This document shows positions 1 to 10,220 of a DNA stretch of 64,000 nt, in pieces (the stretch's first letter is position 1; each line of letters begins with the position of its first letter). Made by a program: the position numbers and the translations under genes. The notes beneath the pieces were generated by a model. The model saw only the letters and a program-made list of their open reading frames with translations. It was not told where the DNA came from and made no database searches. The DNA is from Corynebacterium yudongzhengii (GTDB lineage: Bacteria > Actinomycetota > Actinomycetes > Mycobacteriales > Mycobacteriaceae). The stretch lies in assembly GCF_003065405.1 (NCBI RefSeq), contig NZ_CP026947.1, forward strand, positions 868,001 through 932,000, given 5' to 3'.

Positions 1-719
1 CCGTGGATGAGGCTGGAGATCCAGCTCAGCGCCATCGCCATGCCGCCGCCGGAGCCGATGCCCGGGGTCTGCGGATCCACGCCGGTGACCTCGGCCAGAC
101 GCGCCATGCCGGCTGCGTTGTTAGCGAGCCCCGCGTCGGTGTCAGTGACCATGACCCACTCCATGGCGGCGGCGCCGGCGTTGAGCTTCGCGGTGTCGAA
201 GTCGGCGAGCTCTTCGAGCGCATTCGCCCCCTTGGGCAGGGTGTGGCCGGCGCTGTTGAGCGGGTGGATGCCGAAGGCCACGAGGATGCCCACACCCCCG
301 TCGTCCGTCACCGCGCCGTCTAAGCCGAGCACGATGCGGCGGGCGCCGCGCGACTGCGCGTCGGCGGCAAGCACGCCGATGCCGTAGCTATCGGATTCGC
401 CTGGCGTGAAGGCCTCGGTGCCGGTGACGTCGGCGGCGTCGATATACGCGGTCGCCGCCGTCTGGTCGAAGGTATAGGTGGCCTCGGTGAGCCGGCCGGC
501 GGCATCGGTGGTGGGTAAGGTAATGCGCTCGCCGCGAAACAGCGGCGCCAGGCGGGGGGCCGGCGTGCTCATCGGGGCAAGCGAGATCTCCGCATTGAGG
601 ATCACCGAGCGCACGCCCTCGCCGAGATGCTTGGCGACGTCCTCGGCGCTCAGCTCACCCGCCCCGGAAGGTGCGACGAGGACGCGGATCGGGGAAGGTT
701 CGTGTGCTGAATAGGCCAC
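1..719 (-). CDS. Glycerate kinase, GlxK/GckA family (C-terminus outside window)
   Basis: Phosphorylates glycerate using ATP in the cytoplasm. The reverse-strand reading begins at a GTG at 719 with an AAGGAG-like site about 9 nt upstream and reads VAYSAHEPSPIRVLVAPSGAG. The stretch GLDGAVTDDGG at residues 131-141 corresponds to the family signature GLGGSATNDGG, followed by a glycine-rich segment (GIGSGGGMAMAL). About 239 codons are present, and family members are around 370-380 residues, so the C-terminus lies left of the window. The signature deviates at three positions (Gly to Asp, Ser to Ala, Asn to Asp), which may mark a divergent subgroup. The family call is firm; the exact substrate and product isomer are not visible. 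Confidence 0.8.
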   Translation of the reverse strand, partial: MAYSAHEPSPIRVLVAPSGAGELSAEDVAKHLGEGVRSVILNAEISLAPMSTPAPRLAPLFRGERITLPTTDAAGRLTEATYTFDQTAATAYIDAADVTGTEAFTPGESDSYGIGVLAADAQSRGARRIVLGLDGAVTDDGGVGILVAFGIHPLNSAGHTLPKGANALEELADFDTAKLNAGAAAMEWVMVTDTDAGLANNAAGMARLAEVTGVDPQTPGIGSGGGMAMALSWISSLIH

Positions 720-788
720 GGTGGGAAAGCTCCTTTGGGCGGATCGGGGGCTGGGATGGGAGATATCGACCAAAAGTTTAGCCTCTGA

Positions 789-2294
<1,506 letters not shown>

Positions 2295-2307
2295 CGCAGT
2301 ATCGCTC

Positions 2308-2835
2308 ATGCCTTTTAGACACCGCCTCTGCGCCGCCGTGGTTATCGGCGCTGCAGGGGCGGTGTCTGCCTGCGCGGGTGGCATCGAACCCGAGGTCACT
2401 GACCTGTCCGTCACGCTGCCGGTGACCTGCGGCGAAGGCTATGAGTGCTCCGGTACGCTCGAGGTGCATTTTCTGGAGAGAATCTCCGAGTGCGCCTATG
2501 GCCAGATCCGCGAAGGCGACCCCGGCTTCGATCGCCCAGCCGATAACGAGACCTATCTCGAACTGGATGGCGCGGTGCACTCCGAGTTTTCCTCCAACCC
2601 CGACGGGTTGCTTCTCGACGAACTGACCTACCTCAACGACGAGGGCGAAGAAGTCCTCGCCCAGTACGTCACCAACTGCCGTGAGCCCGGCGACGGCCGG
2701 GTGTTCTGGACGAAAAACGTCGCCGACGGGCGCAGCTTCGAGCTCTACCAGACCTGGATCATCCCGAAAGAGGCCGACGCGGTGGTGATCGAAGGCCAGA
2801 TCGTCGATCTCGGCGCTGTGTCGTCGACTGGCTAG
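2308..2835 (+). CDS. Predicted lipoprotein, unknown function
   Basis: A 175-residue protein starting at MPFRHRLCAAVVIGAAGAVS, a short basic n-region and hydrophobic core ending in a lipobox (AVSAC, Cys about 22). It is therefore predicted to be exported and lipid-anchored. The mature part is acidic and contains five further cysteines at about residues 41, 46, 61, 122 and one near the lipobox region, which could form disulfides outside the cell. It begins 13 nt after gdhA. The longer frame from 2206 overlaps gdhA and would bury the signal peptide, so the ATG at 2308 is preferred. I do not recognise a named domain. Confidence 0.75.
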   Translation: MPFRHRLCAAVVIGAAGAVSACAGGIEPEVTDLSVTLPVTCGEGYECSGTLEVHFLERISECAYGQIREGDPGFDRPADNETYLELDGAVHSEFSSNPDGLLLDELTYLNDEGEEVLAQYVTNCREPGDGRVFWTKNVADGRSFELYQTWIIPKEADAVVIEGQIVDLGAVSSTG

Positions 2836-2862
2836 CGCGTGCCCGCTCGGTACTGTGAAGGT

Positions 2863-3579
2863 ATGTATCGCGTCTTCGAAGCCCTGGATGAACTAGTACA
2901 GACCACCGAGCAGGCCTACGGCGTGCCCATGACCAGCAACTGTGTGGTGCCGCGCAACGAGGTGCTCGCCCTCTTAGATGACCTGCGCAACGCGCTGCCG
3001 ATGGAGATGGACGACGCTCAAGACGTCCTCGATAAGCAGGACGACATCATCCGCGGCGCCGAGGAACGCGCCCGCGATATCGTCGGCCAGGCCGAAGCCG
3101 ACGCCGAGCAGATCGTCGGTGGCGCCCACGCCGAGGCCGACGATATTGTCAACGATGCCAACCAGCGCGCCCACTCCACCATCGCGAACGCCGACGAAGA
3201 GGCGGAGCGCACCGTGACCTCCGCGCGCAACGAAGCCGACCGCCTCGTCAACGAGGGCATCGCGGAGCAGGAGCGCCTGGTCAGTGAGTCCGAGGTCATG
3301 CGGCGTGCCGACGAAGAAGCCCACCGCCTCGTCGACAGCGCCCACGCCGAGGCCGACCGCCTGCGCTCGGAGACCGACGACTTCGTCGACTCCAAGCTCG
3401 CCGACTTCGAGGATTCCTTAAGCTCCATCCTGCGCACCGTGAGCTCCGATAGGGCGGCGCTGCGCCGCGGAGCGGGGCTCTCGGGCGGTCATCGTTCGGC
3501 CGGCAGCGAGTCGGGCTCCGGCTACGACTACCAGGCGCCGCGCCAGCCGCGGCAGCGCCGCCCCCGCACCGACCAGTAA
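2863..3579 (+). CDS. sepIVA: SepIVA-like DivIVA-domain septation protein
   Basis: A 238-residue protein opening with MYRVFEALDELVQTTEQAYG and VPMTSNCVVPRNEVLALLDDL, the conserved N-terminus of the mycobacterial protein SepIVA (Rv2927c). It continues as a long alanine/glutamate/arginine-rich coiled coil (about residues 60-200) and ends in a basic, proline-rich tail. SepIVA is a DivIVA-related cytoplasmic factor needed for septation and polar growth control in mycobacteria. Position also fits, since it lies immediately before yceD-rnc-mutM as in M. tuberculosis. Start at 2863 is chosen over an upstream frame at 2839 on N-terminal homology. The role in this organism is inferred from the family. 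Confidence 0.85.
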   Translation: MYRVFEALDELVQTTEQAYGVPMTSNCVVPRNEVLALLDDLRNALPMEMDDAQDVLDKQDDIIRGAEERARDIVGQAEADAEQIVGGAHAEADDIVNDANQRAHSTIANADEEAERTVTSARNEADRLVNEGIAEQERLVSESEVMRRADEEAHRLVDSAHAEADRLRSETDDFVDSKLADFEDSLSSILRTVSSDRAALRRGAGLSGGHRSAGSESGSGYDYQAPRQPRQRRPRTDQ

Positions 3580-3611
3580 GGCGTAGAGACCGAGTAGGCT
3601 AGGGGGCCGTT

Positions 3612-4136
3612 ATGAATTCTCCGTTTGTCTTCAATGTCGCCGAGCTGCTCCAGTCGAACGACGCCCTGCCGGAGGACCGTCGGCAGAAGGGCCCGTCCCC
3701 GTCGCGCATTGGTCCCGAGATGATCGCCATCGCCGAAGGCGATCCCGTCACTGTCGAAGCCACCATCACCCCTCTCGGCAGCGGGGTGATGATCGATGCT
3801 GAGGTCACCGCGATCCTGAGCGGCGAGTGCGTGCGCTGCCTGCGCCCGCTGCACCCGGAGGAGCATTTCCGGATCACGCAGGTCTTCGGCGCAGATGAGG
3901 ACTTCGTGACCGGCGATGACGCCGAAGACGCCGACGAGGAAGTCCCCAGCGTCATCGACGACACCATCGACATCGAGCAGGCCGTCATCGACGAGGCCGG
4001 GTTGAACCTGCCGTTCAACCCCACCTGCCCGGACGGCTGCGACGACGAGAACATGCCGGCGCCGGACGGCATCTCCAGCGAGGAGGACGAAGGCCGCACG
4101 GATCCGCGCTGGGCCGGACTGGAGAAGTTCCTGTGA
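3612..4136 (+). CDS. YceD/DUF177 family protein
   Basis: A 174-residue acidic cytoplasmic protein of the YceD (DUF177) family, usually found next to rRNA-processing or ribosomal protein genes. In plants and bacteria members have been linked to 23S rRNA accumulation; the molecular role is not settled. It shows the typical N-terminal MNSPFVFNVAELL, a central GECVRCLRP with paired cysteines, and a later CPDGC, which together could bind a metal. It overlaps the rnc start by 4 nt (GTGA), so the two are probably translationally coupled. Homology to Rv2926c is supported by the shared gene order. Confidence 0.85.
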   Translation: MNSPFVFNVAELLQSNDALPEDRRQKGPSPSRIGPEMIAIAEGDPVTVEATITPLGSGVMIDAEVTAILSGECVRCLRPLHPEEHFRITQVFGADEDFVTGDDAEDADEEVPSVIDDTIDIEQAVIDEAGLNLPFNPTCPDGCDDENMPAPDGISSEEDEGRTDPRWAGLEKFL

Positions 4137-4891
4137 GCCGTACCCGCAAACACCGCCTGACCGGCGAGGCCGCCTGGGCTGCCGCCTACGAGGCCGTCGA
4201 TCACACCCCGCTGCTGGAAACCATCGGCGCCTCGCTCGACGACGAGCACCTCAAACTCGCCTTAACCCACCGCTCCTTCGCGAACGAGAACGACTTCCTG
4301 CCGAACAACGAGCGGCTCGAGTTCTTAGGCGATGCCGTCCTCGGGCTGACCATCGCCGGCAAGCTCTACGAGCTGCACCCGACCCGCCCGGAGTCGGACA
4401 TCTCGAAGATGCGCGCCTCGATCGTCTCGCGCTATGGGCTCGCCGACGTCGCCCGCGAGATCGGCCTCGGCGAGCACATCCTGCTGGGCAAGGGCGAGCT
4501 GATCACCGATGGCCGAAACAAGGACTCGATCCTCGCCGATACCACCGAGGCCCTGCTCGGCGCTTTGTACCGCCAGCACGGCTTCGAGGTCACCCGCGAT
4601 GTGATCTTGAATCTCTTCTCGGAGAAGATCGACAACGCCTCCGCGGTCGGGCTGACCCACGACTGGAAGACCACCCTGCAGGAGCGCCTCGCCGAGCTCA
4701 AGGCCCCGATGCCCGTCTACTCCGCGACCTCTGAGGGGCCGGAGCACGACCTGACGTTCACCGCGCACGCCACCATCAACGACAAGATCCTGGGCACCGG
4801 CGTCGGGCATAACAAGAAGCTCGCCGAGCAGCAGGCCGCCCACCAGGCCTTCCTCGTGCTGCGCGATGATCCGCGCGCCGCCGATGCCTGA
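4133..4891 (+). CDS. rnc: Ribonuclease III
   Basis: Endonuclease that cleaves double-stranded RNA, needed for rRNA precursor and mRNA processing. The 252-residue product has the RNase III signature NERLEFLGD (about 59-67), a second acidic cluster at DTTEALLGALY and a C-terminal double-stranded RNA-binding domain from about residue 180 (DWKTTLQERLAE to KKLAEQQAAHQAF). The GTG at 4133 overlaps the yceD stop by 4 nt, and the 3' end overlaps mutM by 8 nt, so the cluster is read as one unit. There is a short basic N-terminal extension (MSRTRKHRLTGEAAW) before the catalytic domain. Confidence 0.97.
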   Translation: MSRTRKHRLTGEAAWAAAYEAVDHTPLLETIGASLDDEHLKLALTHRSFANENDFLPNNERLEFLGDAVLGLTIAGKLYELHPTRPESDISKMRASIVSRYGLADVAREIGLGEHILLGKGELITDGRNKDSILADTTEALLGALYRQHGFEVTRDVILNLFSEKIDNASAVGLTHDWKTTLQERLAELKAPMPVYSATSEGPEHDLTFTAHATINDKILGTGVGHNKKLAEQQAAHQAFLVLRDDPRAADA

Positions 4892-5720
4892 GCTTCCCGA
4901 AGTCGAGGTCGTTCGCCGCGGCCTCGACGATCACCTGATCGGCGCCCGCTTCGACGCCGTGCGCGTTACGCATCCCCGCGCCAACCGGGGTCAAGATAAG
5001 CCGCTGGCGTCCCTGCTGGTCGGGCGCACGGTTCTGGCGACCGGCCGGCGCGGCAAGTACCTCTGGTTGCTTCTCGACGACCACCACGCCCTCTTCATCC
5101 ACCTCGGCATGAGCGGGCAGATGCTCGTCGGCACGCCCGGCACCTGCACCGCCGTGCACACCCGCATCCTCGCCGACCTCAAGGGTGTCGACGGCCGCGC
5201 CCTCGAGCTCGCTTTCGTCGACCAGCGCACGTTCGGTCGCTGGCTATATGCCCCGCTTGTCGACGGCGTGCCCGCCCCCGTCGCCCACATCGCCCGCGAT
5301 CCGCTGGAACCGGATTTCGATGCCGTGGCCACCGCCCGCCGGATCCGCGCCTCGCGCTCGCCGGTGAAATCCGTGCTGCTCAACCAGGAGATTGTGTCCG
5401 GCATCGGCAACATCTACGCCGACGAAGCGCTCTTCGCCGCCGGGATCCGTCCGGTGCGCAAGGCCTATCGCCTGCGCCAGAAGGACACGGTGAACCTTTT
5501 GTCCTGCGCGCGGGCGGTCATGGAGCGCGCCCTCGAGGCCGGCGGGACGAGCTTTGATGCCTTATATGTCAACGTCAACGGCGCCAGCGGGTACTTCTCG
5601 CGTTCACTCAACGTCTATGGGCGTAAAGGTCAGCCGTGTGTGCGTTGCGGCGGAGAGATCGAACGCGTCTCGATCTCGAATCGTTCGAGCCATTTTTGCC
5701 CACGCTGCCAGCGCATTTAA
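4884..5720 (+). CDS. mutM: Formamidopyrimidine-DNA glycosylase (Fpg)
   Basis: Base-excision repair enzyme removing 8-oxoguanine and formamidopyrimidines, with AP-lyase activity. The start at 4884 places Pro2 and Glu3 (MPELPEVEVVRRGL) at the N-terminus, which is required because Pro2 is the catalytic nucleophile; a frame starting at 4866 would block it. The 278-residue length is typical. The helix-two-turn-helix includes NQEIVSGIGNIYADEALF, and the C-terminus is a CxxC...CxxC zinc finger (CVRCGG ... CPRC). It overlaps rnc by 8 nt, as in M. tuberculosis where rnc and fpg are adjacent. Confidence 0.97.
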   Translation: MPELPEVEVVRRGLDDHLIGARFDAVRVTHPRANRGQDKPLASLLVGRTVLATGRRGKYLWLLLDDHHALFIHLGMSGQMLVGTPGTCTAVHTRILADLKGVDGRALELAFVDQRTFGRWLYAPLVDGVPAPVAHIARDPLEPDFDAVATARRIRASRSPVKSVLLNQEIVSGIGNIYADEALFAAGIRPVRKAYRLRQKDTVNLLSCARAVMERALEAGGTSFDALYVNVNGASGYFSRSLNVYGRKGQPCVRCGGEIERVSISNRSSHFCPRCQRI

Positions 5721-5774
5721 CACTTTGTTCTTATAAGGTTCTCGATCGGGCCACATATGCTCTATGCTCCACCT

Positions 5775-7208
5775 ATGGACGCGATCGAGAGCTTCATCAC
5801 AGACGTTATCAATGAGAATCTGTGGCAAGTCGTTCCCTACCTGCTCATCGCCGCCGGTGTGTACTTCAGTATCCGCACCTTCATCGTGCAGGTCACCAGG
5901 GGGCCGGACATGCTGCGCGCGGTCACCGAGTCGCCTGGCGACGGCCGCGATCCCGCCTCCGCCTCGAACGGCATCTCCGCCTTCAAAGCGTTCACGATCT
6001 CCGCGGCCTCCCGCGTCGGCACCGGCAACATCGCCGGCGTGGCGTTGGCGATCAGCGTCGGCGGCCCGGGCTCGGTGTTCTGGATGTGGGTCATCGCGAT
6101 CCTCGGCGGCGCGACCGCCTTCATCGAGTCCACGCTCGCGCAGCTCTACAAGACCCGCGGCGTCGAGGGCTACCACGGCGGTCCGGCCTACTACATGACC
6201 CGCGGGCTCGGCTGGAAGCCGCTGGCCATCATCTTCGCGATCTTTTTGGCCTTCACCTACGGCTTCGTCTACAACGCGATCCAGACCAACTCGATCGTGG
6301 AGGCCGTCGGCGGCTCCATCGACCGCGACGACATGGGCTTCCGCATCCTCATCGGCGCGGTGCTGGCCCTGGTCACCGCCGCCATCATCTTCGGCGGCCT
6401 GCGCCGCATCGCGAACGTCACCCAGATCGTGGTGCCGTTCATGGCCGGTGCCTACCTGATCGTTGGCATCATCGTGGTCGTGGTGAACCTCAACGAGATC
6501 CCGGGCATGATCGCCGACATCGTCGGACACGCCCTCGGCTTCCGCGAGGTCGCCGGCGCCACCATCGGCGCCGCCTTCATGCACGGCATGCGCCGCGGTT
6601 TGTTCTCCAACGAGGCCGGCATGGGCTCCGCCCCGAACGCCGCCGCCACCGCGAGCGTCTCGCACCCGGTCAAGCAAGGCCTGGTGCAGACCCTGGGTGT
6701 CTATTTCGACACCCTCGTGGTGTGTTCCATCACCGCTTTCATCATTCTGCTCGGGCCCCAGCCGAACTACGGCGAAGAGATCCAAGGCGCCGCGTTCACC
6801 CAGACCGCACTGGCAGATTCCGTGGGCACCTGGGGCATCCACTTCGTCACGTTCATCCTCTTCTTCCTGGCGTTCTCCTCGATCATCGGCAACTACTACC
6901 TCGCGCAGGCCAACATCGAATTCCTCACCGGCTCCCGCGGCTGGCTCAACGTCTTCCGCGCAGTCGTGGTCGCGTTCGTGTTCTTCGGCTCCATCGGTTC
7001 GATCGGCCTGGTCTGGAACCTCGGCGACACCTTCGCCGCCAGCCTGGTGTTCATCAACCTCGTCGCGATCGTCCCGCTCGGCGGACTCGCTGTGAAGCTG
7101 CTGAAGAACTACGTGGCGCAGCGCCGCGCGGGCCAGGATCCCGTCTTCGAGCGGTCCATGCTGCCGGAAGCCAAGAACGTGGAGTGCTGGGAGCCGGTGG
7201 AGCGTTAG
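5775..7208 (+). CDS. Alanine/glycine:cation symporter (AGCS family)
   Basis: An integral membrane Na+ (or H+)-coupled importer of alanine or glycine. The 477-residue product contains the family hallmarks FTISAASRVGTGNIAGVALA, the long GVEGYHGGPAYYMTRGLG loop and GLFSNEAGMGSAPNAAA, with about ten to eleven membrane spans. The ATG at 5775 is chosen over 5757: no Shine-Dalgarno precedes either, but a TATGCT box at 5763-5768 sits 7 nt before it, consistent with a leaderless transcript. It is a likely insertion between mutM and acyP, which are near neighbours in M. tuberculosis. Substrate preference cannot be read from sequence alone. Confidence 0.9.
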   Translation: MDAIESFITDVINENLWQVVPYLLIAAGVYFSIRTFIVQVTRGPDMLRAVTESPGDGRDPASASNGISAFKAFTISAASRVGTGNIAGVALAISVGGPGSVFWMWVIAILGGATAFIESTLAQLYKTRGVEGYHGGPAYYMTRGLGWKPLAIIFAIFLAFTYGFVYNAIQTNSIVEAVGGSIDRDDMGFRILIGAVLALVTAAIIFGGLRRIANVTQIVVPFMAGAYLIVGIIVVVVNLNEIPGMIADIVGHALGFREVAGATIGAAFMHGMRRGLFSNEAGMGSAPNAAATASVSHPVKQGLVQTLGVYFDTLVVCSITAFIILLGPQPNYGEEIQGAAFTQTALADSVGTWGIHFVTFILFFLAFSSIIGNYYLAQANIEFLTGSRGWLNVFRAVVVAFVFFGSIGSIGLVWNLGDTFAASLVFINLVAIVPLGGLAVKLLKNYVAQRRAGQDPVFERSMLPEAKNVECWEPVER

Positions 7209-7370
7209 GAGCTGGGTTGCGGTAGGTTCTTCGGGGTTTCGGTGGCTGCGCGGTACGGATGGGGTAGGCGTGGCGGGCTGCCGTCGTTTGCTGGACAGGC
7301 TGGTGGGGCTGGTGGGGCGATCTGTCGGCGGGGTCACGTGCCTGCCTGGCTGCGCGCTTATGGTGCGTTA

Positions 7371-7460
7371 ACGCTGGCCGAAATCACCCTCACGAAAGCA
7401 CCCCCCAGACAGGCCTCCTTTCGACTTCGCGGGACTCGTTTCGGAGCGACTCGTTTCGAT
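7371..7460. repeat. Inverted-repeat element, copy 1 (degenerate right end)
   Basis: Begins ACGCTGGCCGAAA and shares the internal run CTCCTTTCGACTTCGCGGG with copy 3. The right end reads TCGTTTCGATCGG instead of TTTCGACCAGCG, so this copy has lost its terminal symmetry. Confidence 0.7.
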
Positions 7461-7500
7461 CGGGAGGGCGAACGCGGTGACGTTGTGAGGTTGGTAGGGT

Positions 7501-7590
7501 GCCTGGCGTTTTTCAAGGTTCTTCCTTCAAGCATTTGTGTTCGAGTGCCATGCAGGCCCCACGGAACCGGCCGAGACCGGGATCGAGACC
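7501..7590. repeat. Second dispersed repeat, copy 1
   Basis: Shares GTGTTCGAGTGCCA, the following AGGC-CCACG-AAC block and an upstream TTCAAG...TTCAAG motif with 14560-14660. No coding capacity is evident. Confidence 0.6.
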
Positions 7591-7612
7591 TCGCACACGC
7601 ATGCCGCGCTAG

Positions 7613-7696
7613 CGCTGGTCGAAATGAGTAGCTCCTAAAGGAGTGCTGGTTTCGACCGCGTGGGACTCGTTTCTGTGTGGGTCCTTTCGACCAGCG
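7613..7696. repeat. Inverted-repeat element, copy 2
   Basis: Perfect 12-bp terminal inverted repeats, CGCTGGTCGAAA at 7613-7624 and TTTCGACCAGCG at 7685-7696, enclosing 60 bp with a CCTAAAGGAG motif. The element is 84 bp in total, with no open frame of note. Confidence 0.85.
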
Positions 7697-7821
7697 TGAG
7701 CGCGGTATGGAGCAGGTAGGTGTGGCAGGCTGCCGTCGTATGCTGGAGGGGCTGGTGGGGCTAGTGGGGCGACCTGTCGGTCGAGTGCCGTGACCGCCTG
7801 GCCATGTGCTCATGGTGCGTT

Positions 7822-7919
7822 AACGCTGGTCGAATTCACCATCACGAAAGCACCCCGCAGACAGGCCTCCTTTCGACTTCGCGGGACTCGTTTCCGAGCG
7901 ACTCGTTTCGACCAGCGTT
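7822..7919. repeat. Inverted-repeat element, copy 3
   Basis: Terminal repeats AACGCTGGTCGAA (7822-7834) and TTTCGACCAGCGTT (right end) are perfect complements over 13 bp. Total length is about 98 bp. Internal sequence is closest to copy 1. Confidence 0.85.
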
Positions 7920-7967
7920 ACCGCTGTATGTGTTTTCAAGCGCATCCGCACCGCAACCAGAACCCAG

Positions 7968-8840
7968 CTACTCCTGGACAGGCACGCCGATGGGGCTGTC
8001 GTCGATGGCCCAGAAGGAGCCGGCGAGTTTCGGTTTCCCATCGTCGCCGATCACGCCATAAGCGTCGTCCTCGACGGTGAAGTACCCGGTGGAAGGCAGC
8101 GCGACGGGCCCGGTAAACTGCACGCGGGTTTCGAAGCGTTCCGGCACCCGATCGCCTAAGGCGGCCAGCGCGCGGGCGTGCGTCCACATGCCGTGGGCGA
8201 TCGTGCTGTTGAAGCCGAAGAGCTTGGCCGTCACACTAGAGAGATGGATCGGGTTGAAGTCTCGGGAGACTTTCGCGTACTTGCGCCCCAGATCAGCGTC
8301 CAGCTCCCAGCTTTCCTGCGGGTCGGCCTCTGGTAGGGTCTCGCGTTCGACTTCGACGGGCTTGCCGGGGACGTCCTGTCCGGTAGCCAGGTAGGTGGAA
8401 CGCCCGGTCCAGACGAGTTCTTCGCCGCAGCGGATGTTGTTGATGAGCTCGAACGTCGCCCCCTTGCGGTGCGGATTGAGGTGACTGACTCGGGACTCTA
8501 GGTCAAGTTCTTCGTGTACAGAGACCGGCCGGAACATCTTCATCGAGTTGGCCATGTGGACCGTGCCGAGTGTGGGGAAGGGCCAGTCGCGGCCGCTCAT
8601 GATCGCGGTCTGCAGGGGAAAGGTCAGGACATGCAGCCAGGTGCTCGGCACCGTGGAGGAGGGCTGAAAGCCGCAGAGCTTCTGGTAGGTGTGCAGCCGG
8701 TCGGAGTCTTGGGCGAACTTCCGCAGGCGCACGTCGCCGATGGGCGCGCCGGTGGAGGCGGGTTTGCGGCTCGCTGTCGGACGCAGAGCGGTAAACAGCA
8801 GCTTGGCGGGGTTGGGCGGTTTTTTGAATTCGATAGCCAT
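7968..8840 (-). CDS. MaoC-like (R)-hydratase / dehydratase, HtdX-like
   Basis: A 290-residue double-hotdog-type protein likely to hydrate or dehydrate 2-enoyl and 3-hydroxyacyl thioesters. The C-terminal half has the hydratase-2 motif SRDFNPIHLSSVTAKLFGF followed by IAHGMW, supplying the Asp/His catalytic pair. The N-terminal half is a degenerate hotdog. It lies first downstream of fabG4 in a minus-strand run with fadA2, exactly as htdX (Rv0241c) lies beside fabG4 in M. tuberculosis. That synteny supports an HtdX-like role in fatty acid elongation or oxidation. The ATG at 8840 follows a purine-rich site (GGAGAAGTGCC). Confidence 0.8.
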   Translation of the reverse strand: MAIEFKKPPNPAKLLFTALRPTASRKPASTGAPIGDVRLRKFAQDSDRLHTYQKLCGFQPSSTVPSTWLHVLTFPLQTAIMSGRDWPFPTLGTVHMANSMKMFRPVSVHEELDLESRVSHLNPHRKGATFELINNIRCGEELVWTGRSTYLATGQDVPGKPVEVERETLPEADPQESWELDADLGRKYAKVSRDFNPIHLSSVTAKLFGFNSTIAHGMWTHARALAALGDRVPERFETRVQFTGPVALPSTGYFTVEDDAYGVIGDDGKPKLAGSFWAIDDSPIGVPVQE

Positions 8841-8850
8841 GGCACTTCTC

Positions 8851-10218
8851 CTACTTTCCTACGAGGTTTTGGCCACAGACGCGGATCGTCTGTCCTTGCA
8901 CCGCGCCGGAGGCTGGCTGGCAGAGGTAAGCGATGGTTTCGGCGACATCCACGGGACGGCCACCTTGGGAGAGCGAGTTGACGCGGCGGGCGATCTCGCG
9001 GCGCAGGTACGGAATCTCGGCGGTCATGTCCGTTTCGATGAAGCCTGGGGCCACCGCGTTGGCGGTGATCCCGCTGTCGGCAAGTTCACGCGAGAGCGAA
9101 TCCGTGTATCCGATCACCCCGGCCTTGCTAGCCGCGTAGTTGGACTGGCCCTTGTTGCCGGCGATGCCGCTGGTAGAGGCGATGCCGACGATGCGCGCCT
9201 CGTCGCCGAAACCACCCGGCCCGCGTTCGGCGAGCAGGTCGGCGTTGATGGCCATCTCGGCTTTCAGGTTGATGTCGATGACCTGGCGCCACTTCTTCGC
9301 ATCCAGATTCACGATGGACTTATCCCGCGTAATCCCCGCGTTGTGCACGATCGCCCACAGTCGCGCATCGGCGCCGTGGGTGCGGGTGATGTGATCGGTG
9401 ATGCGGTGGGCGGCGTCGTCGTCAGTGATGTCGAGGGGGAGCGCGGAGCCGCCGATTTCGGAGATGAGTTCGCTGAGCTCACCGCCGGCGGCCGGCAGGT
9501 CGATGCCGACGACGGTGGCGCCCTGCTCGGCGAACACGCGGGCGATCGCGGAGCCGATGCCGCGGGCCGCGCCGGTGACAGCCACGATGCGTCCGGCATA
9601 AGGCCGCTTATCGACGCCGTGATCTCCCGCCCCCGTCTTAACCTCCCAGGTCTGTCCGCTCACGAAGGCAGAGCGGCCCTCGATAAGGAACGACAGGGTA
9701 GAGGCGAGATCACCCGCCTGGGTATCCGGGCAGACGCGCACGAGGTTGGCGGTGGAGCCACCGCGCAGCTCCTTGCCGACAGTACGCATGATCCCGTCGA
9801 GCGCCTCCGCCGCCGCACGCGCCTCATGGTTATCTGCTGCGGCGTCCTCCGGGCGGGGTCCGAGGATGATGATGCGCCCGGATTTCTCGAGCCCGCGCAC
9901 CGCCGGTCGCAGCACCTGGCGCAGAAGCTCCAGATCGTCGAGGAGTGCGAGGTCGGTGGCGTCGATGATGAGCGCGCCGGGTTTGTCGTCGTAGGCGGGG
10001 GTGTGGTCGTGGTGGTCGTCGATAAGCGGGGCGCCCGGTGCGATGCCGAGTAACCCTAAGGTGTCGACGGCGAGCGTGGATCGCCCGGTCGCGTAGGCGA
10101 GGATGTCGCCGGCCGGGAGGGTGTCCTCGCGGCGTAGGGTCGGCGGTTCTTTGAGCCCGAGCTGTTTGGTGAGCAGCCGGCCGGGGCCCGAGGTTGCAAG
10201 CGTTTCGAGGATGTTCAT
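8851..10218 (-). CDS. fabG4: High-molecular-weight 3-oxoacyl reductase, FabG4-like SDR
   Basis: NAD(P)H-dependent reductase acting on 3-oxoacyl thioesters. The 455-residue length, about 200 longer than ordinary FabG, is characteristic of FabG4/HMwFabG (Rv0242c), which carries a flavodoxin-like N-terminal domain (about 1-200). The C-terminal short-chain dehydrogenase domain shows TGAARGIG (215-222), an NAG motif near 293-295, a serine near 348 and YAASK (Tyr361, Lys365). It is separated from the htdX-like gene by 10 nt and from fadA2 by 2 nt, so the three are probably one operon. FabG4 is described as NADH-dependent in mycobacteria; cofactor use here is inferred. Confidence 0.9.
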   Translation of the reverse strand: MNILETLATSGPGRLLTKQLGLKEPPTLRREDTLPAGDILAYATGRSTLAVDTLGLLGIAPGAPLIDDHHDHTPAYDDKPGALIIDATDLALLDDLELLRQVLRPAVRGLEKSGRIIILGPRPEDAAADNHEARAAAEALDGIMRTVGKELRGGSTANLVRVCPDTQAGDLASTLSFLIEGRSAFVSGQTWEVKTGAGDHGVDKRPYAGRIVAVTGAARGIGSAIARVFAEQGATVVGIDLPAAGGELSELISEIGGSALPLDITDDDAAHRITDHITRTHGADARLWAIVHNAGITRDKSIVNLDAKKWRQVIDINLKAEMAINADLLAERGPGGFGDEARIVGIASTSGIAGNKGQSNYAASKAGVIGYTDSLSRELADSGITANAVAPGFIETDMTAEIPYLRREIARRVNSLSQGGRPVDVAETIAYLCQPASGAVQGQTIRVCGQNLVGK

Positions 10219-10220
10219 GT

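Larger units (their letters stand above)
7209..7967. other. Repeat-rich gap between convergent genes
   Basis: About 760 bp between the 3' ends of the symporter and the htdX-like gene. I see no convincing gene. It holds three copies of an inverted-repeat element (7371-7460, 7613-7696, 7822-7919) and one copy of a second repeat (7501-7590), listed separately. The short reading frames here cross the repeats and are not conserved between copies. Confidence 0.7.

Noticed and set aside
5604..7337. 577-codon minus-strand frame over the symporter
   Set aside because: No recognisable domain, and it overlaps an unmistakable AGCS transporter; it is a shadow of codon bias.
7242..7631. Small genes in the 7.2-8.0 kb repeat region
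   Set aside because: Frames run through repeat elements, are not preserved between copies and lack start-site signals or domains.
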